From Deltaproteobacteria bacterium (lineage in GTDB: Bacteria; Bdellovibrionota; O2-12-FULL-43-9; JACQJE01), in the NCBI GenBank assembly GCA_016205125.1, contig JACQJE010000165.1, forward strand, positions 1 through 14,365: a stretch of 14,365 bases of DNA, given 5' to 3'. This document shows, in pieces, positions 7,159 through 14,364 of the stretch; position 1 is the stretch's first letter; each line of letters begins with the position of its first letter. The notes under the pieces were generated by a model. That model ran no database searches. It had not been told where the DNA came from and saw only the letters and a list, made by a program, of their open reading frames with translations. The translations under genes were made by a program, and so were the position numbers.

Positions 7159-7659
7159 TTAGATCTCTATTTCTAGTTTTGCCTTGTCAATTAAATCAAT
7201 AGGAATAGTAAATAAACCATCCTCACATTCCAACGTGACATTTTCCTCTGCGGCCCCTTTGATCACTCCCAGAAAATTCCTGCGGTGATCCGGACTGTTT
7301 GATGCGAGAGGAGCCTTGGTTGTCACTCTCACCTTTTTTCCAGAAAATCTCAAAAAATCCTTAGACGTTTTAAGGGGCCTGTCTAAACCCGGCGAAGAAA
7401 CTTCTAACACATACTCATGACTAATCAAATCTTCCACATCGAGCAGGACACTCAATTCGCGGCTCAGCCTGGCACATTCATCGAGTGTCACTCCTCTGCC
7501 GATGATCTCAGCGCGGTCGACAAAAAGGCGCAAAACCCACCCTCTCCGCTCTTTTCGGTATGTCACCTCAGCAAGTTCCAGACCCGCACTCTCAATCACG
7601 GGGACGAAGACTCGATAAACAAAATCGATGACTCGCTCTTGCTCATATCCTGATGACAA
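7159..7659 (-). CDS. rimP: Ribosome maturation factor RimP
   Basis: RimP assists early 30S assembly. The 166-residue protein matches in length and motifs: an N-terminal alpha/beta domain with ESAGLELAEVTYRKERRGWVLRLFVD-type sequence (about 20-50), the GVTLDECARLSRELSVLLD helix, and the signature YVLEVSSPGLDRPLK (about 103-117). A small C-terminal beta domain (VTLECEDGLFTIPIDLIDKAKLEIE) ends the protein. The start is TTG at 7659, supported by GGAGG 7 nt upstream; the nearby GTG and ATG are out of frame. It heads the nusA-infB operon and is preceded at about 34 nt by an intrinsic terminator, suggesting attenuation. Confidence 0.95.
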   Translation of the reverse strand: MSSGYEQERVIDFVYRVFVPVIESAGLELAEVTYRKERRGWVLRLFVDRAEIIGRGVTLDECARLSRELSVLLDVEDLISHEYVLEVSSPGLDRPLKTSKDFLRFSGKKVRVTTKAPLASNSPDHRRNFLGVIKGAAEENVTLECEDGLFTIPIDLIDKAKLEIEI

Positions 7660-7692
7660 TCACGTTCCTCCAGTCAAAATCCCCAGCCAGCC

Positions 7693-7720
7693 AAAAAAAA
7701 GCGGGCTTTCTGGGCCCGCT
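7693..7720 (-). terminator. Intrinsic terminator in the rimP leader (putative attenuator)
   Basis: On the minus strand AGCGGGC (7720-7714) pairs with GCCCGCT (7706-7700) around a 7-nt loop and runs straight into a U-tract of about eight (7700-7693). It sits 34 nt before the rimP start and before its GGAGG. Upstream on this strand is only about 240 bp with no gene, so the natural targets are transcripts of the rimP operon itself. Attenuation is inference; termination of an unseen small RNA is the alternative. Confidence 0.75.
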
Positions 7721-7958
7721 GACAACAGAATCCCATATGATTTCTCTGCATTCGTAACAGTTTTTCCTCCCAAAATCAAGCGCCGTTTAACCCCCCACGG
7801 GACCCTGTAACCCCCAACGCTATTCAATGCTATTGGATCTAAAAAATCTTCTTGTTTCGAGAGGTTACAAATTCTTTATCTTTTTCGGAAATCTTCCGAT
7901 GAAAAAGGGGAACGATCAACGCAATTGAACCAACCCAATTGAACAAAGGAGAGCGGCT
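7721..7958. other. Divergent intergenic/leader region
   Basis: This segment separates rimP (leftward) from the gene at 7959 (rightward), so it should hold the promoters of both. I see C-tracts (TTTAACCCCCC and GTAACCCCC), a short perfect hairpin TCGGAA-atc-TTCCGA (7885-7899) and a 9-bp direct repeat CAATTGAAC at 7922-7930 and 7936-7944. No tRNA or recognisable riboswitch is apparent, and I cannot pick a convincing promoter for the rimP operon. Confidence 0.5.
7852..7880 (+). promoter_or_regulatory. Weak candidate sigma-70 promoter for the gene at 7959
   Basis: TTGTTT (7852-7857) and TTTATC (7875-7880) are separated by 17 nt and point toward the gene at 7959. The -10 matches consensus only partly, so this is a tentative call. 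The TCGGAA/TTCCGA hairpin would lie near the start of the transcript. Confidence 0.22.
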
Positions 7959-8297
7959 GTGCGAATCGAATTTACAGAAGAGCTGCAATCAACGCGTCAT
8001 TTCGATCATTTAAACGAGCGTTCAACCTATATCGTACATCTAAAATTTGATTCCGGAATTCCTCTTCATCTCTATTACAAACCTGAAAATATGTTCTATG
8101 CTGTCATCCCTGACAATGACAAAAAAATCCTTCGCCTCTATCGCATTCACTTCAACGAACCGGACGAGTTGGAGAGTTTTCGAAAATTTTTCTTCCAGGA
8201 GGATCTCAACCTTCTGAGCGATCCTGCAAAAAAACAGTTTGAATCCCTTGTCCAGGGAAAATTGATCGGCTTAGAGAGACCAGCAACCCCTCGGTAG
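7959..8297 (+). CDS. Hypothetical small cytosolic protein
   Basis: This is a 112-residue protein that I do not recognise. It has no signal peptide, membrane segment or cysteine. The N-terminal half alternates hydrophobic and charged residues in a strand-like way (STYIVHLKFDSGIPLHLYY, then MFYAVIPDNDKKILRLYRIHF). The C-terminal third looks helical and charged (DELESFRKFFFQEDLNLL to FESLVQGKL), so a small alpha+beta fold is plausible. The start is GTG with AAAGGAGAG upstream at normal spacing, which supports genuine translation. It is divergent from the rimP operon and convergent with pyrD. The stop TAG ends one base before the left arm of the large inverted repeat at 8298. Confidence 0.75.
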   Translation: MRIEFTEELQSTRHFDHLNERSTYIVHLKFDSGIPLHLYYKPENMFYAVIPDNDKKILRLYRIHFNEPDELESFRKFFFQEDLNLLSDPAKKQFESLVQGKLIGLERPATPR

Positions 8298-8504
8298 AGG
8301 GTCCCGTCAAACTCATGACAGGGTGGCATGGGGATCTCTCGTAAAGGGGCTATGGAGCCGCCCAAGAACTTAGCAAATGATAGCTGGGCGGCGGAATGCA
8401 GCGCGGACTTAGGGAACAAAAGTGGCCTATATGATCAAGGTCGTGTCCGCGCGTCCCTTGAGAGAGATCCCCATGCCACCCTGTCATGAGTTTGACGGGA
8501 CCCT
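8298..8504. repeat. 207-bp inverted-repeat element with perfect 43-bp arms and two internal hairpins
   Basis: 8298-8340 and 8462-8504 are exact reverse complements (43 of 43), starting AGGGTCCCGTC and ending GGATCTCTC. Pairing continues weakly inward (342-348 with 454-460). The interior carries two further hairpins: GCCGCCCA (8357-8364) with TGGGCGGC (8385-8392), and GCGCGGAC (8401-8408) with GTCCGCGC (8445-8452). The second encloses GGCCT/AGGTC. A single strand would fold as a three-way junction. The right arm encodes the last six residues and stop of pyrD; the left arm begins right after the stop of the gene at 7959. No T-tract follows, so it is not a simple intrinsic terminator. A palindromic, MITE-like non-autonomous element is plausible. 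Confidence 0.9.
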
Positions 8505-9416
8505 GCCCAAGCCTACAACCTCAGCGAGACTGGAATATGGAGATTTTTCCAGCCATTGACGGAGAGACGAAACGATTTCCAAACCTGCAGCTGGATTCAC
8601 AAAATGAACGGTTCCAATCTGAACAGCGCAGGCACCTGCCATGAGATATTCGACTGCATCTTCGGCGCCCATCACCCCGCCCGATGCGACAATCGGTATC
8701 TTGACTCTCTCTGCAATTTTCCAGACATGATATAGGGTGAGGGGTTTGATGGCCGGTCCTGACAATCCCCCCGTGATATTCGCCAACAGCGGCCTTTTTC
8801 TTTCGATGTCAATCGCCAGAGCAGGATACGTATTCGCAACTGTCAAGGCAGACGCGCCTCCTTCTTCAGCCGCGCGCGCGACATCGACAGCGATTCCATA
8901 ATAAGGAGCTAATTTCACCCACACAGGAAATGACGTCACTTTGCACACCGCCTCAACAATCTTTCGCACCGCTTTGGGATCGGATGCAAATTCCAGCCCC
9001 CCCGCTTCGACATTCGGGCATGAAATGTTGAGCTCAAAGCCGGCGATTCCCTCGCACTCTGACAGACGTTTCGCCAGAAGGGGAAAGTCTTTCACTCTCT
9101 GTCCGAAAAGGTTGATCAGAACAGGTGCACCTAAGGATTCAAACAACGGCACTTTATCCCTGATAAAAGCTTCCAGACCGGGGTTCTGCAAACCGATCGC
9201 GTTGAGCATCCCGGCAGTCGTTTCACAAATGCGCGGGGTCTCATTTCCTGTCATCGGCTCGACAGACACCCCTTTGACAATCACAGCGCCCAGCTCGCCC
9301 GGAGGGTAATAATCTTTGTATTCCAGTCCGTAGCCAAAGGTCCCTGAAGCCGCAATAATTGGATTTTTCAGTTCGAGGGATCCTACTTTAACCGAGAGCG
9401 ATTTGACGTCACTCAT
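8484..9416 (-). CDS. pyrD: Dihydroorotate dehydrogenase B (NAD+), catalytic subunit PyrD
   Basis: This is the FMN-containing TIM-barrel subunit that oxidises dihydroorotate to orotate in UMP synthesis. The 310-residue protein has ASGTFGYG (23-30), NAIGLQNPG (72-80) and the catalytic-loop motif ELNISCPNV, with Cys133 as catalytic base, the residue typical of class 1B rather than class 2 enzymes. It also has NTYPALAIDI, TGGLSGPAIKP (215-225) and the FMN phosphate loops GGVMGAEDA and AVQIGT. It pairs with PyrK, encoded immediately upstream with a 4-nt ATGA overlap. The final residues RVPSNS and the stop lie inside the arm of the 207-bp inverted repeat, so the natural C-terminus may have been replaced by that element. 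Confidence 0.95.
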   Translation of the reverse strand: MSDVKSLSVKVGSLELKNPIIAASGTFGYGLEYKDYYPPGELGAVIVKGVSVEPMTGNETPRICETTAGMLNAIGLQNPGLEAFIRDKVPLFESLGAPVLINLFGQRVKDFPLLAKRLSECEGIAGFELNISCPNVEAGGLEFASDPKAVRKIVEAVCKVTSFPVWVKLAPYYGIAVDVARAAEEGGASALTVANTYPALAIDIERKRPLLANITGGLSGPAIKPLTLYHVWKIAERVKIPIVASGGVMGAEDAVEYLMAGACAVQIGTVHFVNPAAGLEIVSSLRQWLEKSPYSSLAEVVGLGRVPSNS

Positions 9417-10243
9417 CTGCTTCTATTCCAGATTACGCGGGATGAATCAATCACAGGTCCTTCTACACAAAGGCGGATCCAGGATTTCTCTCCCTGAGAA
9501 CTCGCGCAAAGCGCTGTGCACCCAAGGCAGACCCCCACACCGCAAGCCATGCGCTCTTCGAGAGAGACTTCACAGGGAATCCCTTTTTGAGAACAAATCT
9601 CCGCAATCGATTTCATCATCGGGTAAGGGCCGCAACCGGCGACATGGAGAGAATCGCGCTGGCGATCTTTCAGGAACTCTGAAAATGGCAAAGTGACCAA
9701 ACCTCGAACTCCAATACTTCCATCCTCCGCCGTCACAAAAACCTTTTCACAAAAGCGCTCCAATTTGTCTACAAAGAAAACATCTGCTGACGTTCTTCCT
9801 CCGTAGAAAAAGTAGATTCCTTTTGCAGATTTTCGAATTTTAAAAAGCGTTTCTGCAGCACTGTAGAGGGGGGGCATCCCCACTCCCCCCGCCAGAAGAG
9901 CCACAGGTCCATTTTCGGGGAGTGAAAATGGAATACCGAGCGGACCCCACATCTGCAATACATCATTCTTTCGCATCTGCGCCAAGACGCCCGTCCCTTT
10001 CCCAACCACACGGTAACAGAAGATGAGCTTTCCATCTTCCACGGACATGATCGCCATCGGCCTCCCTAAAAAGGGGGAGAGTTGATGATTGACCCTCACC
10101 ATCAAAAACTGCCCCGGCGCAAAGGTGAAATCTTTAGGCACAGCAGCCATCATCATAGAGTAACCAAGCGAAACCTCTTCATTTAAAAGAATTTTTGCCG
10201 ATGGGAAATAGCGCGGTTTGGGTGGAAATGTATGGATCATCAT
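9413..10243 (-). CDS. pyrK: Dihydroorotate dehydrogenase B, electron-transfer subunit PyrK
   Basis: PyrK carries FAD and a [2Fe-2S] cluster and passes electrons from PyrD to NAD+. The 276-residue protein has a ferredoxin-reductase FAD domain (about 11-105, RPMAIMSV at 61-68 and GTGVLAQM at 83-90). A NAD-binding domain follows with LLAGGVGMPPLYSAAE (116-131) and VAGCGPYPMM (201-210). The C-terminal cluster ligands C234, C239, C242 and C259 have the C-x4-C-x2-C spacing of PyrK. The RPMA motif replaces the commoner RPxS. The start is a tandem ATG with a weak ribosome site 43 bp after the preceding gene, and the stop overlaps pyrD. Confidence 0.95.
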   Translation of the reverse strand: MMIHTFPPKPRYFPSAKILLNEEVSLGYSMMMAAVPKDFTFAPGQFLMVRVNHQLSPFLGRPMAIMSVEDGKLIFCYRVVGKGTGVLAQMRKNDVLQMWGPLGIPFSLPENGPVALLAGGVGMPPLYSAAETLFKIRKSAKGIYFFYGGRTSADVFFVDKLERFCEKVFVTAEDGSIGVRGLVTLPFSEFLKDRQRDSLHVAGCGPYPMMKSIAEICSQKGIPCEVSLEERMACGVGVCLGCTALCASSQGEKSWIRLCVEGPVIDSSRVIWNRSR

Positions 10244-10286
10244 CCTTACCGGAAAAAATAGAGAATGCGAACGTCTTTGTTTGGGC

Positions 10287-11069
10287 TTAATGCAGATGAT
10301 CTGTCAAATAAGTCACCTGAGCATTCTTAATAAGCCTCCCTATCCACCTTTCATATAACTCCCGGCGCTTTTGATCAACTAACTTTTTTTCTGCCGGCGG
10401 AAAGGGTAATTCTGGAGAAAGGGCGGGAATCGAGGTGAGCTTCTTCTTCTCAAAGGCAGACACTCTTAATTTCCTCGCAACCATTTCCCGGAGCTCAGAT
10501 TCACGCAATCCGGAAACCGTGAGGAATCGAGACCACTCCGCGGCTCCAAGACGCGAGGAAACTCTTCTGATCGATCCTGCCACATCAGCACCAAAGGTTT
10601 CATACTCCAGAAATCTTAAAGCTTCCCGATCGATCAGGATCTCACGAACAAGCCGGGGCAAGTAGTTGAGAAGCTCAGCGCGCGTCAAGTGTGCCGAATC
10701 AATCGCTCTTCCCTGAAAGAGAGCGCGGTCTATCGCAGCCTCTGTCCTCAACTCGAGAGAGGTGATCACCCGGCGTTCGAAAAAAGCGGTGACGCTATCT
10801 GTGTAGGACCTTGATCCACCGTCTCCTCGGACGCTCCGACTCGTAACATCGTGCTCTGCCTCGCTCTGCGCCATTAGTCTCCGCTCGGTTTCGGCTCGCG
10901 CAGGTGAAAGAACGTCTGCCCCGCTCGCCTCCACACGCCTCGTCGCTGGTGGATCTGCGGTTATCGCACTGAAGGTAGATGGAGGATTTTGGTAGGACTC
11001 CTCTCCGCGCGCCTGACTGCAGAGCAGAAGTGCAAAGGCGGGAAGGAGGATTTTGATTTTACGAGCCAT
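10287..11069 (-). CDS. Exported protein with SurA/PrsA N-terminal-like domain, no PPIase domain
   Basis: I start this 260-residue protein at the ATG at 11069. It overlaps the stop of the DUF3047 gene by 11 nt and begins MARKIKILLPAFALLL, a signal peptide with likely cleavage near SQA (18-20). The longer reading from 11138 would bury the signal peptide. Residues 22-95 are polar, Ala/Arg/Ser-rich and probably disordered. Residues 96-205 resemble the helical chaperone region of SurA-type proteins: VITSLELR (like IT-x-x-E), LVREILIDREAL, a residue run ending SGLRESELREMVARKL. The C-terminus (RWIGRLIKNAQVTYL, 241-255) resembles the helix and strand that close such chaperone domains. No parvulin domain is present. 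Function in periplasmic folding or binding is inference. Confidence 0.7.
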   Translation of the reverse strand: MARKIKILLPAFALLLCSQARGEESYQNPPSTFSAITADPPATRRVEASGADVLSPARAETERRLMAQSEAEHDVTSRSVRGDGGSRSYTDSVTAFFERRVITSLELRTEAAIDRALFQGRAIDSAHLTRAELLNYLPRLVREILIDREALRFLEYETFGADVAGSIRRVSSRLGAAEWSRFLTVSGLRESELREMVARKLRVSAFEKKKLTSIPALSPELPFPPAEKKLVDQKRRELYERWIGRLIKNAQVTYLTDHLH

Positions 11070-11880
11070 TCGCTTGCGGTCGTATAATAGTAAAGTCATC
11101 ATAACTCGCTTCAGCTTCAGTCCCTGTGGAATCTGCATCTGTTAAAAGCCCGATACCTATGACCTGAGGCGCTTTTTCCAGTTTAAAAATCCTGGAAAAA
11201 TCCTCGGCAATATTCACGCGCTCACTCATCCAGCGGTTCAACATTTCACTTCCGCTCTCCAAAACCACTGTCCATGTCTGAAAATCTTCGGTCCATGCTG
11301 GATTTTTCGCAACCGTCCCTACAGGCAGAGTAGAGCTCCAGGTATACTTGAGGATATAGGCTGTGCCGGATTTACTCTGAAAATAGACATAGACACCCGC
11401 CGCGGCATCATTTGTTTCTGCCTTCAACTCATTTCCCCCCTTCGGAAGGAGATGCACGCGCCATTTCCAGGATAAGTAGGGGTACTCCGCACTATCGAAT
11501 CGGTACCGCTTAATGATCGTCGTCGGAGGGTGTACATAGAGAGCTTTCAGATACTTTTCTCCCTCTTCCCGCTGGACCAAATACTGCCTTGTACGGAACA
11601 CATCGATCGAGAGAATGTACCAACCCGATGGAAATTCCCCCTCTTTCTGTTCTGTAAAATCTTCGATGATGACGCGGGGAGCGGTCAGTTTGGGTCCTGC
11701 CGCATCGAAAAATGCTGCCGCTTTTTGAGTCAACTCTCCTTTCTGGCTCGGCAGATCTCTCGCTGAAGATAAAGGGATGTGCGTCAAAAAGAAAAGAATG
11801 AGCAATGCCTTCCAAAATCGACCTCTTCTCTTTCCACGCCACTTCTCCTTCTGTGCACCAAAGAGTGGTCGGCCGCTCAT
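11059..11880 (-). CDS. DUF3047 family exported protein
   Basis: I start this 273-residue protein at the ATG at 11880, which has GGAGG 8 nt upstream; the ATG at 11895 has none. A basic region (KRRGRFWK) is followed by a hydrophobic segment (24-36) and a cleavage site near LSSA (37-40), so it is exported. The body fits my memory of DUF3047: IIEDFTE and FPSGW near the start, YLSWKWRV (135-142), NDAAAGVYVYF (157-167), LKYTWSS (177-183), RVNIAEDF (221-228), GLLTDADSTG (244-253) and SYDDF (259-263). The DUF3047 fold is thought to be a beta-sandwich of unknown function. It lies 83 bp after the lipoprotein gene and overlaps the SurA-like gene, so it is part of the envelope cluster. Confidence 0.85.
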   Translation of the reverse strand: MSGRPLFGAQKEKWRGKRRGRFWKALLILFFLTHIPLSSARDLPSQKGELTQKAAAFFDAAGPKLTAPRVIIEDFTEQKEGEFPSGWYILSIDVFRTRQYLVQREEGEKYLKALYVHPPTTIIKRYRFDSAEYPYLSWKWRVHLLPKGGNELKAETNDAAAGVYVYFQSKSGTAYILKYTWSSTLPVGTVAKNPAWTEDFQTWTVVLESGSEMLNRWMSERVNIAEDFSRIFKLEKAPQVIGIGLLTDADSTGTEAEASYDDFTIIRPQANGS

Positions 11881-11963
11881 AATAAAATCCTCCATTGGAC
11901 GCTTTTCAGATCACACCTTGTTTCCATAATGATTTTCGGAAGATTGGCGCCAGGACTAAAGAC

Positions 11964-13295
11964 TTATTTTTGAGCTTTCGGCAAAAGAATCAGCTCTCGC
12001 CGTATCGAGCGCGGGAGAGAGAAACTCTCCACCTCTCTGGCATTCCAGGAGTAAGGTGCAGGAGAGGACTCGGAGAGCCGTTCAGCAGTGTAGAGTCTGA
12101 AATCGCTGTCGCAGAGGAACTCCTGAATCAGAGGGGATGCAGGGTTTTTCCTCCAATAGTCTTTCATCGGAGAGAGAATCTCAGAGGAGATTTCTGAGTA
12201 AGAAAGGGCTGTCGTCAATCGCAGCAGTATCTTCTCCTCCGGTGTGGCGGGATCTTCACTCGGCGGGAATCGCAAGCTCAGAAGATCGTTTTCGTTTAAG
12301 ATCCAGGGCGCTGTCTCCCGCTTCTTGAGGACCCACTCTCCGTTTTCTTTCCGATATTTTTCCAGATGCGCGTAAAATTGGGGTGTCAACTTCTTCGCAT
12401 AAATGGGGGTAAAGCGATTCTCCCTCAATACAATCTCAGCATGAAGGCGCGGGCCAGGCGCTTCGAGTAAAAACCACACCGGTACCGGTGAGGCATTTTC
12501 AAGGGCAATTGTTCTAAGCAGAATGACTCTTTCCTGCGGGTCAACTTCCGATTTCAGCAGATGAGCCAATGGAATCAACGGCAAAAAGAGATCGGATTCA
12601 AACTCCCCCGCAAAACTCCCCTCAGCCGCTTCATCGAAAATCGCGTCTTCCGCCACCCTGATCTCTGGAGCGAGGGTTTCCACTTCAAATGCATAGCCTG
12701 CTTCGGAAGAAGAATGGCCTGCGTTATCGAACGCAATGACATGGAGCGCCCATGAGCTCTTTCCCACATAAGACTGAATGGAACTCTCAGCCGTGCGGTC
12801 ATTCAATTGCAAACGAAACAGCGCTTCTCCAGTCACGCTGTCGAGAGAGACGCGGCGCTCCTCTCTCCAATGGGGCGTCTCGTTGAGTTCAGCAGATCGG
12901 GCAAATCGATATTTCAAAAAGAGATTTTCATGCGAAGAATCCAAATCACGCAGACGAACTTCAAATACGGGAAGATTGAGAGCAAATGTTTTTTCCGAGG
13001 GACGATAAATTTCTGACTCTTCCTTCCATGTCGATCGATATTTGGAAATCAGAGGGGGCTGAGCCTTATTATAATTCTTCCACGCGACAGGCGTATCAGG
13101 CGCATTTTCAGCATAACCGGTCCAGTACTTCAATGAAACAATCTCAGGAGCCTTCTTATCCTCTCGCTTTACGAGCGCCGCTGAATTTTTCCCTTCAGGA
13201 CCCTTCACACCCTCTTCTTGCGGTTTTGTTCCTCGGGCACAACCTGCGAGAAAAAATGTCACTAAGGAAATCAACAAAACAACTTGCTTTTTCAT
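11964..13295 (-). CDS. Large lipoprotein of unknown function
   Basis: This is a 443-residue protein that I do not recognise. MKKQVVLLISLVTFFLAGC is a textbook lipoprotein signal with lipobox LAGC and lipidated Cys19. After a charged linker (RGTKPQEEGVKGPEGK) come segments with beta-strand character. One of them, SSWALHVIAFDNAGHSSSEAGYAFEVET, resembles bacterial Ig-like repeats that describe an embedded domain ending in DxxAP-like sequence (TLAPEIRV). The C-terminal half is mixed and unassigned. No Asp at mature position 2 is seen (Ala follows Cys), so outer-membrane sorting is likely if the host follows the Lol rule. The start overlaps the previous gene's stop by 4 nt (ATGA), indicating coupling with the smaller lipoprotein. 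Confidence 0.85.
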   Translation of the reverse strand: MKKQVVLLISLVTFFLAGCARGTKPQEEGVKGPEGKNSAALVKREDKKAPEIVSLKYWTGYAENAPDTPVAWKNYNKAQPPLISKYRSTWKEESEIYRPSEKTFALNLPVFEVRLRDLDSSHENLFLKYRFARSAELNETPHWREERRVSLDSVTGEALFRLQLNDRTAESSIQSYVGKSSWALHVIAFDNAGHSSSEAGYAFEVETLAPEIRVAEDAIFDEAAEGSFAGEFESDLFLPLIPLAHLLKSEVDPQERVILLRTIALENASPVPVWFLLEAPGPRLHAEIVLRENRFTPIYAKKLTPQFYAHLEKYRKENGEWVLKKRETAPWILNENDLLSLRFPPSEDPATPEEKILLRLTTALSYSEISSEILSPMKDYWRKNPASPLIQEFLCDSDFRLYTAERLSESSPAPYSWNAREVESFSLPRSIRRELILLPKAQK

Positions 13296-13735
13296 GACTT
13301 AAATTCTCTGGGCGGATAAAGTTTGATCGTCACAGGCGTCTTTCTCCCAACGTAGTAATCAAATGTCTCAACACCTTCTAATAAGTTCTCAGAGGTGAAA
13401 GAGAGCGCCTTTACTTCAACAGTCAGTGCGGAATCGTGCGGAAGTTGAGGAAGGATCACCCCCGAATTCTCCTTTCTTCGAACAAGATCCTTAAAGACAA
13501 CCTGGCCGCATTCTTTCTTAATGACGATCTCCCAAAAAGCGATCTGGTTGAGAAACTCCACCCCCTCGCTAGTCTCCGGAGAGATCTCTTTCCCCTTCGC
13601 GTCAAAACCGACAAGCTTCATCTCAAGCGGAGATTCCTCGTCCTTCTGCGCCGATTCTTCACCACAGGCGGGGAGCCAGAGCAGGCCTAATAGAAAGAGC
13701 GTCAAAAAAGGAAGAGGGCCTTTCGATTGCATCAT
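13292..13735 (-). CDS. Small lipoprotein of unknown function
   Basis: This is a 147-residue protein beginning with a hydrophobic stretch (8-20) and lipobox LPAC, with Cys24 as the predicted lipidated residue. The mature domain (about 120 residues) is rich in alternating hydrophobic residues and may be a single beta-sandwich: MKLVGFDAKGKEI, FWEIVIKKECGQVVFKDLV, ALTVEVKALSF and TPVTIKLYPP. The pattern resembles a small carbohydrate-binding or Ig-like fold, but I cannot assign it. The ATG overlaps the stop of the glycine-rich gene by 4 nt and has GGGAGG about 8 nt upstream. It is coupled at its end to the larger lipoprotein. Confidence 0.82.
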   Translation of the reverse strand: MMQSKGPLPFLTLFLLGLLWLPACGEESAQKDEESPLEMKLVGFDAKGKEISPETSEGVEFLNQIAFWEIVIKKECGQVVFKDLVRRKENSGVILPQLPHDSALTVEVKALSFTSENLLEGVETFDYYVGRKTPVTIKLYPPREFKS

Positions 13736-14364
13736 TCCAACACCTCCCCTGCTTTTCCTTCGCCTCCGCGATTTCCTTTCTTCGCTTCGGCACCTCTCGA
13801 AGCCCGGTACATCTGAGGATCATTCTCATCGAAAATCATACCCAAAGGCTGATGAGGGCCGGAGAAGACCAGAAGACCCGGCTCGCCCGCCCTACCCGGC
13901 AAACCCGGTCTCCCCCCTTCGCCAGGTTTACCGGCAGAGAGAAGCGTCACAAATGTCTCACCCTGTCTGGAAACATTGCTTTTTACCCTGATTCTGACAT
14001 TCCCTCCGTCACCTGCCGAACCCCCGGAAGCCCCAGCGCCGGCATTCCCGCCACTTCCGGGTGCACAAACAGCCTGTGCCTTTTCAACGCTGTAATCATC
14101 CGGCGGAACTCCATGCCCCGAGTGGACAAATCCACTCGCGCCGTTTCCTCCGTCTCCCCCGTCACCCCCATTGCCGCCATTGCCGCCACGCGCGACAAAA
14201 AGGCCTCCAGAAAACTGCTCCGCTTCAATGGTAATATTTCCCGCAGATCTTCCTGCGGTGCCGAACTGGCCAGATTCGCCATCCCACCCTCTCTTGTCAG
14301 CCTGCGAAGGACCCGCGTGACGACTGGAGGGGGCGACGCCATCTCTCGCCTTCTCTCTTTTAAG
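13732..14364 (-). CDS. Glycine-rich, collagen-like protein, N-terminus outside the window
   Basis: The minus-strand frame is open without a stop from the window edge down to the TGA at 13732-13734: 210 residues, with the start missing. Composition is extreme in glycine. GGNGGNGGDGGDGGNG is followed by a second Gly-rich block (GSGGNAGAGASGGSAGDGG), and then five to six perfect G-X-Y triplets, GKPGEGGRPGLPGRAGEPG, as in collagen-like proteins. Between them are short beta-strand segments (GNITIEAEQFSGGLFVARG; GNVRIRVKSN; ETFVTLLSAG), suggesting a beta-helix or beta-sandwich interleaved with Gly loops. A cell-surface or secreted location is likely but the signal peptide is not visible. It overlaps the downstream lipoprotein gene by 4 nt. 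Confidence 0.8.
   Translation of the reverse strand, partial: LKREKARDGVAPSSRHAGPSQADKRGWDGESGQFGTAGRSAGNITIEAEQFSGGLFVARGGNGGNGGDGGDGGNGASGFVHSGHGVPPDDYSVEKAQAVCAPGSGGNAGAGASGGSAGDGGNVRIRVKSNVSRQGETFVTLLSAGKPGEGGRPGLPGRAGEPGLLVFSGPHQPLGMIFDENDPQMYRASRGAEAKKGNRGGEGKAGEVLE

Noticed and set aside
7797-7807. 11-mer ACGGGACCCTG shared with the end of the 207-bp palindrome (8495-8505)
   Set aside because: Dozens of chance 11-mer matches are expected within a window of this size, and similarity does not extend beyond it.
8298-8504. Palindrome as a simple bidirectional rho-independent terminator for the convergent genes
   Set aside because: No T-tract follows the arms on either strand, and the long arms plus two internal hairpins are unlike an intrinsic terminator.
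11070-11138. Longer start for the SurA-like gene overlapping DUF3047 by 80 bp
   Set aside because: It would place 23 residues before a clear signal peptide. The ATG at 11069 gives a normal exported protein and a short 11-nt overlap.
11881-11945. 16-codon ORF (METRCDL...) ending at the DUF3047 start
   Set aside because: No ribosome site upstream and too short to distinguish from chance; its overlap with the next ATG is not enough support.
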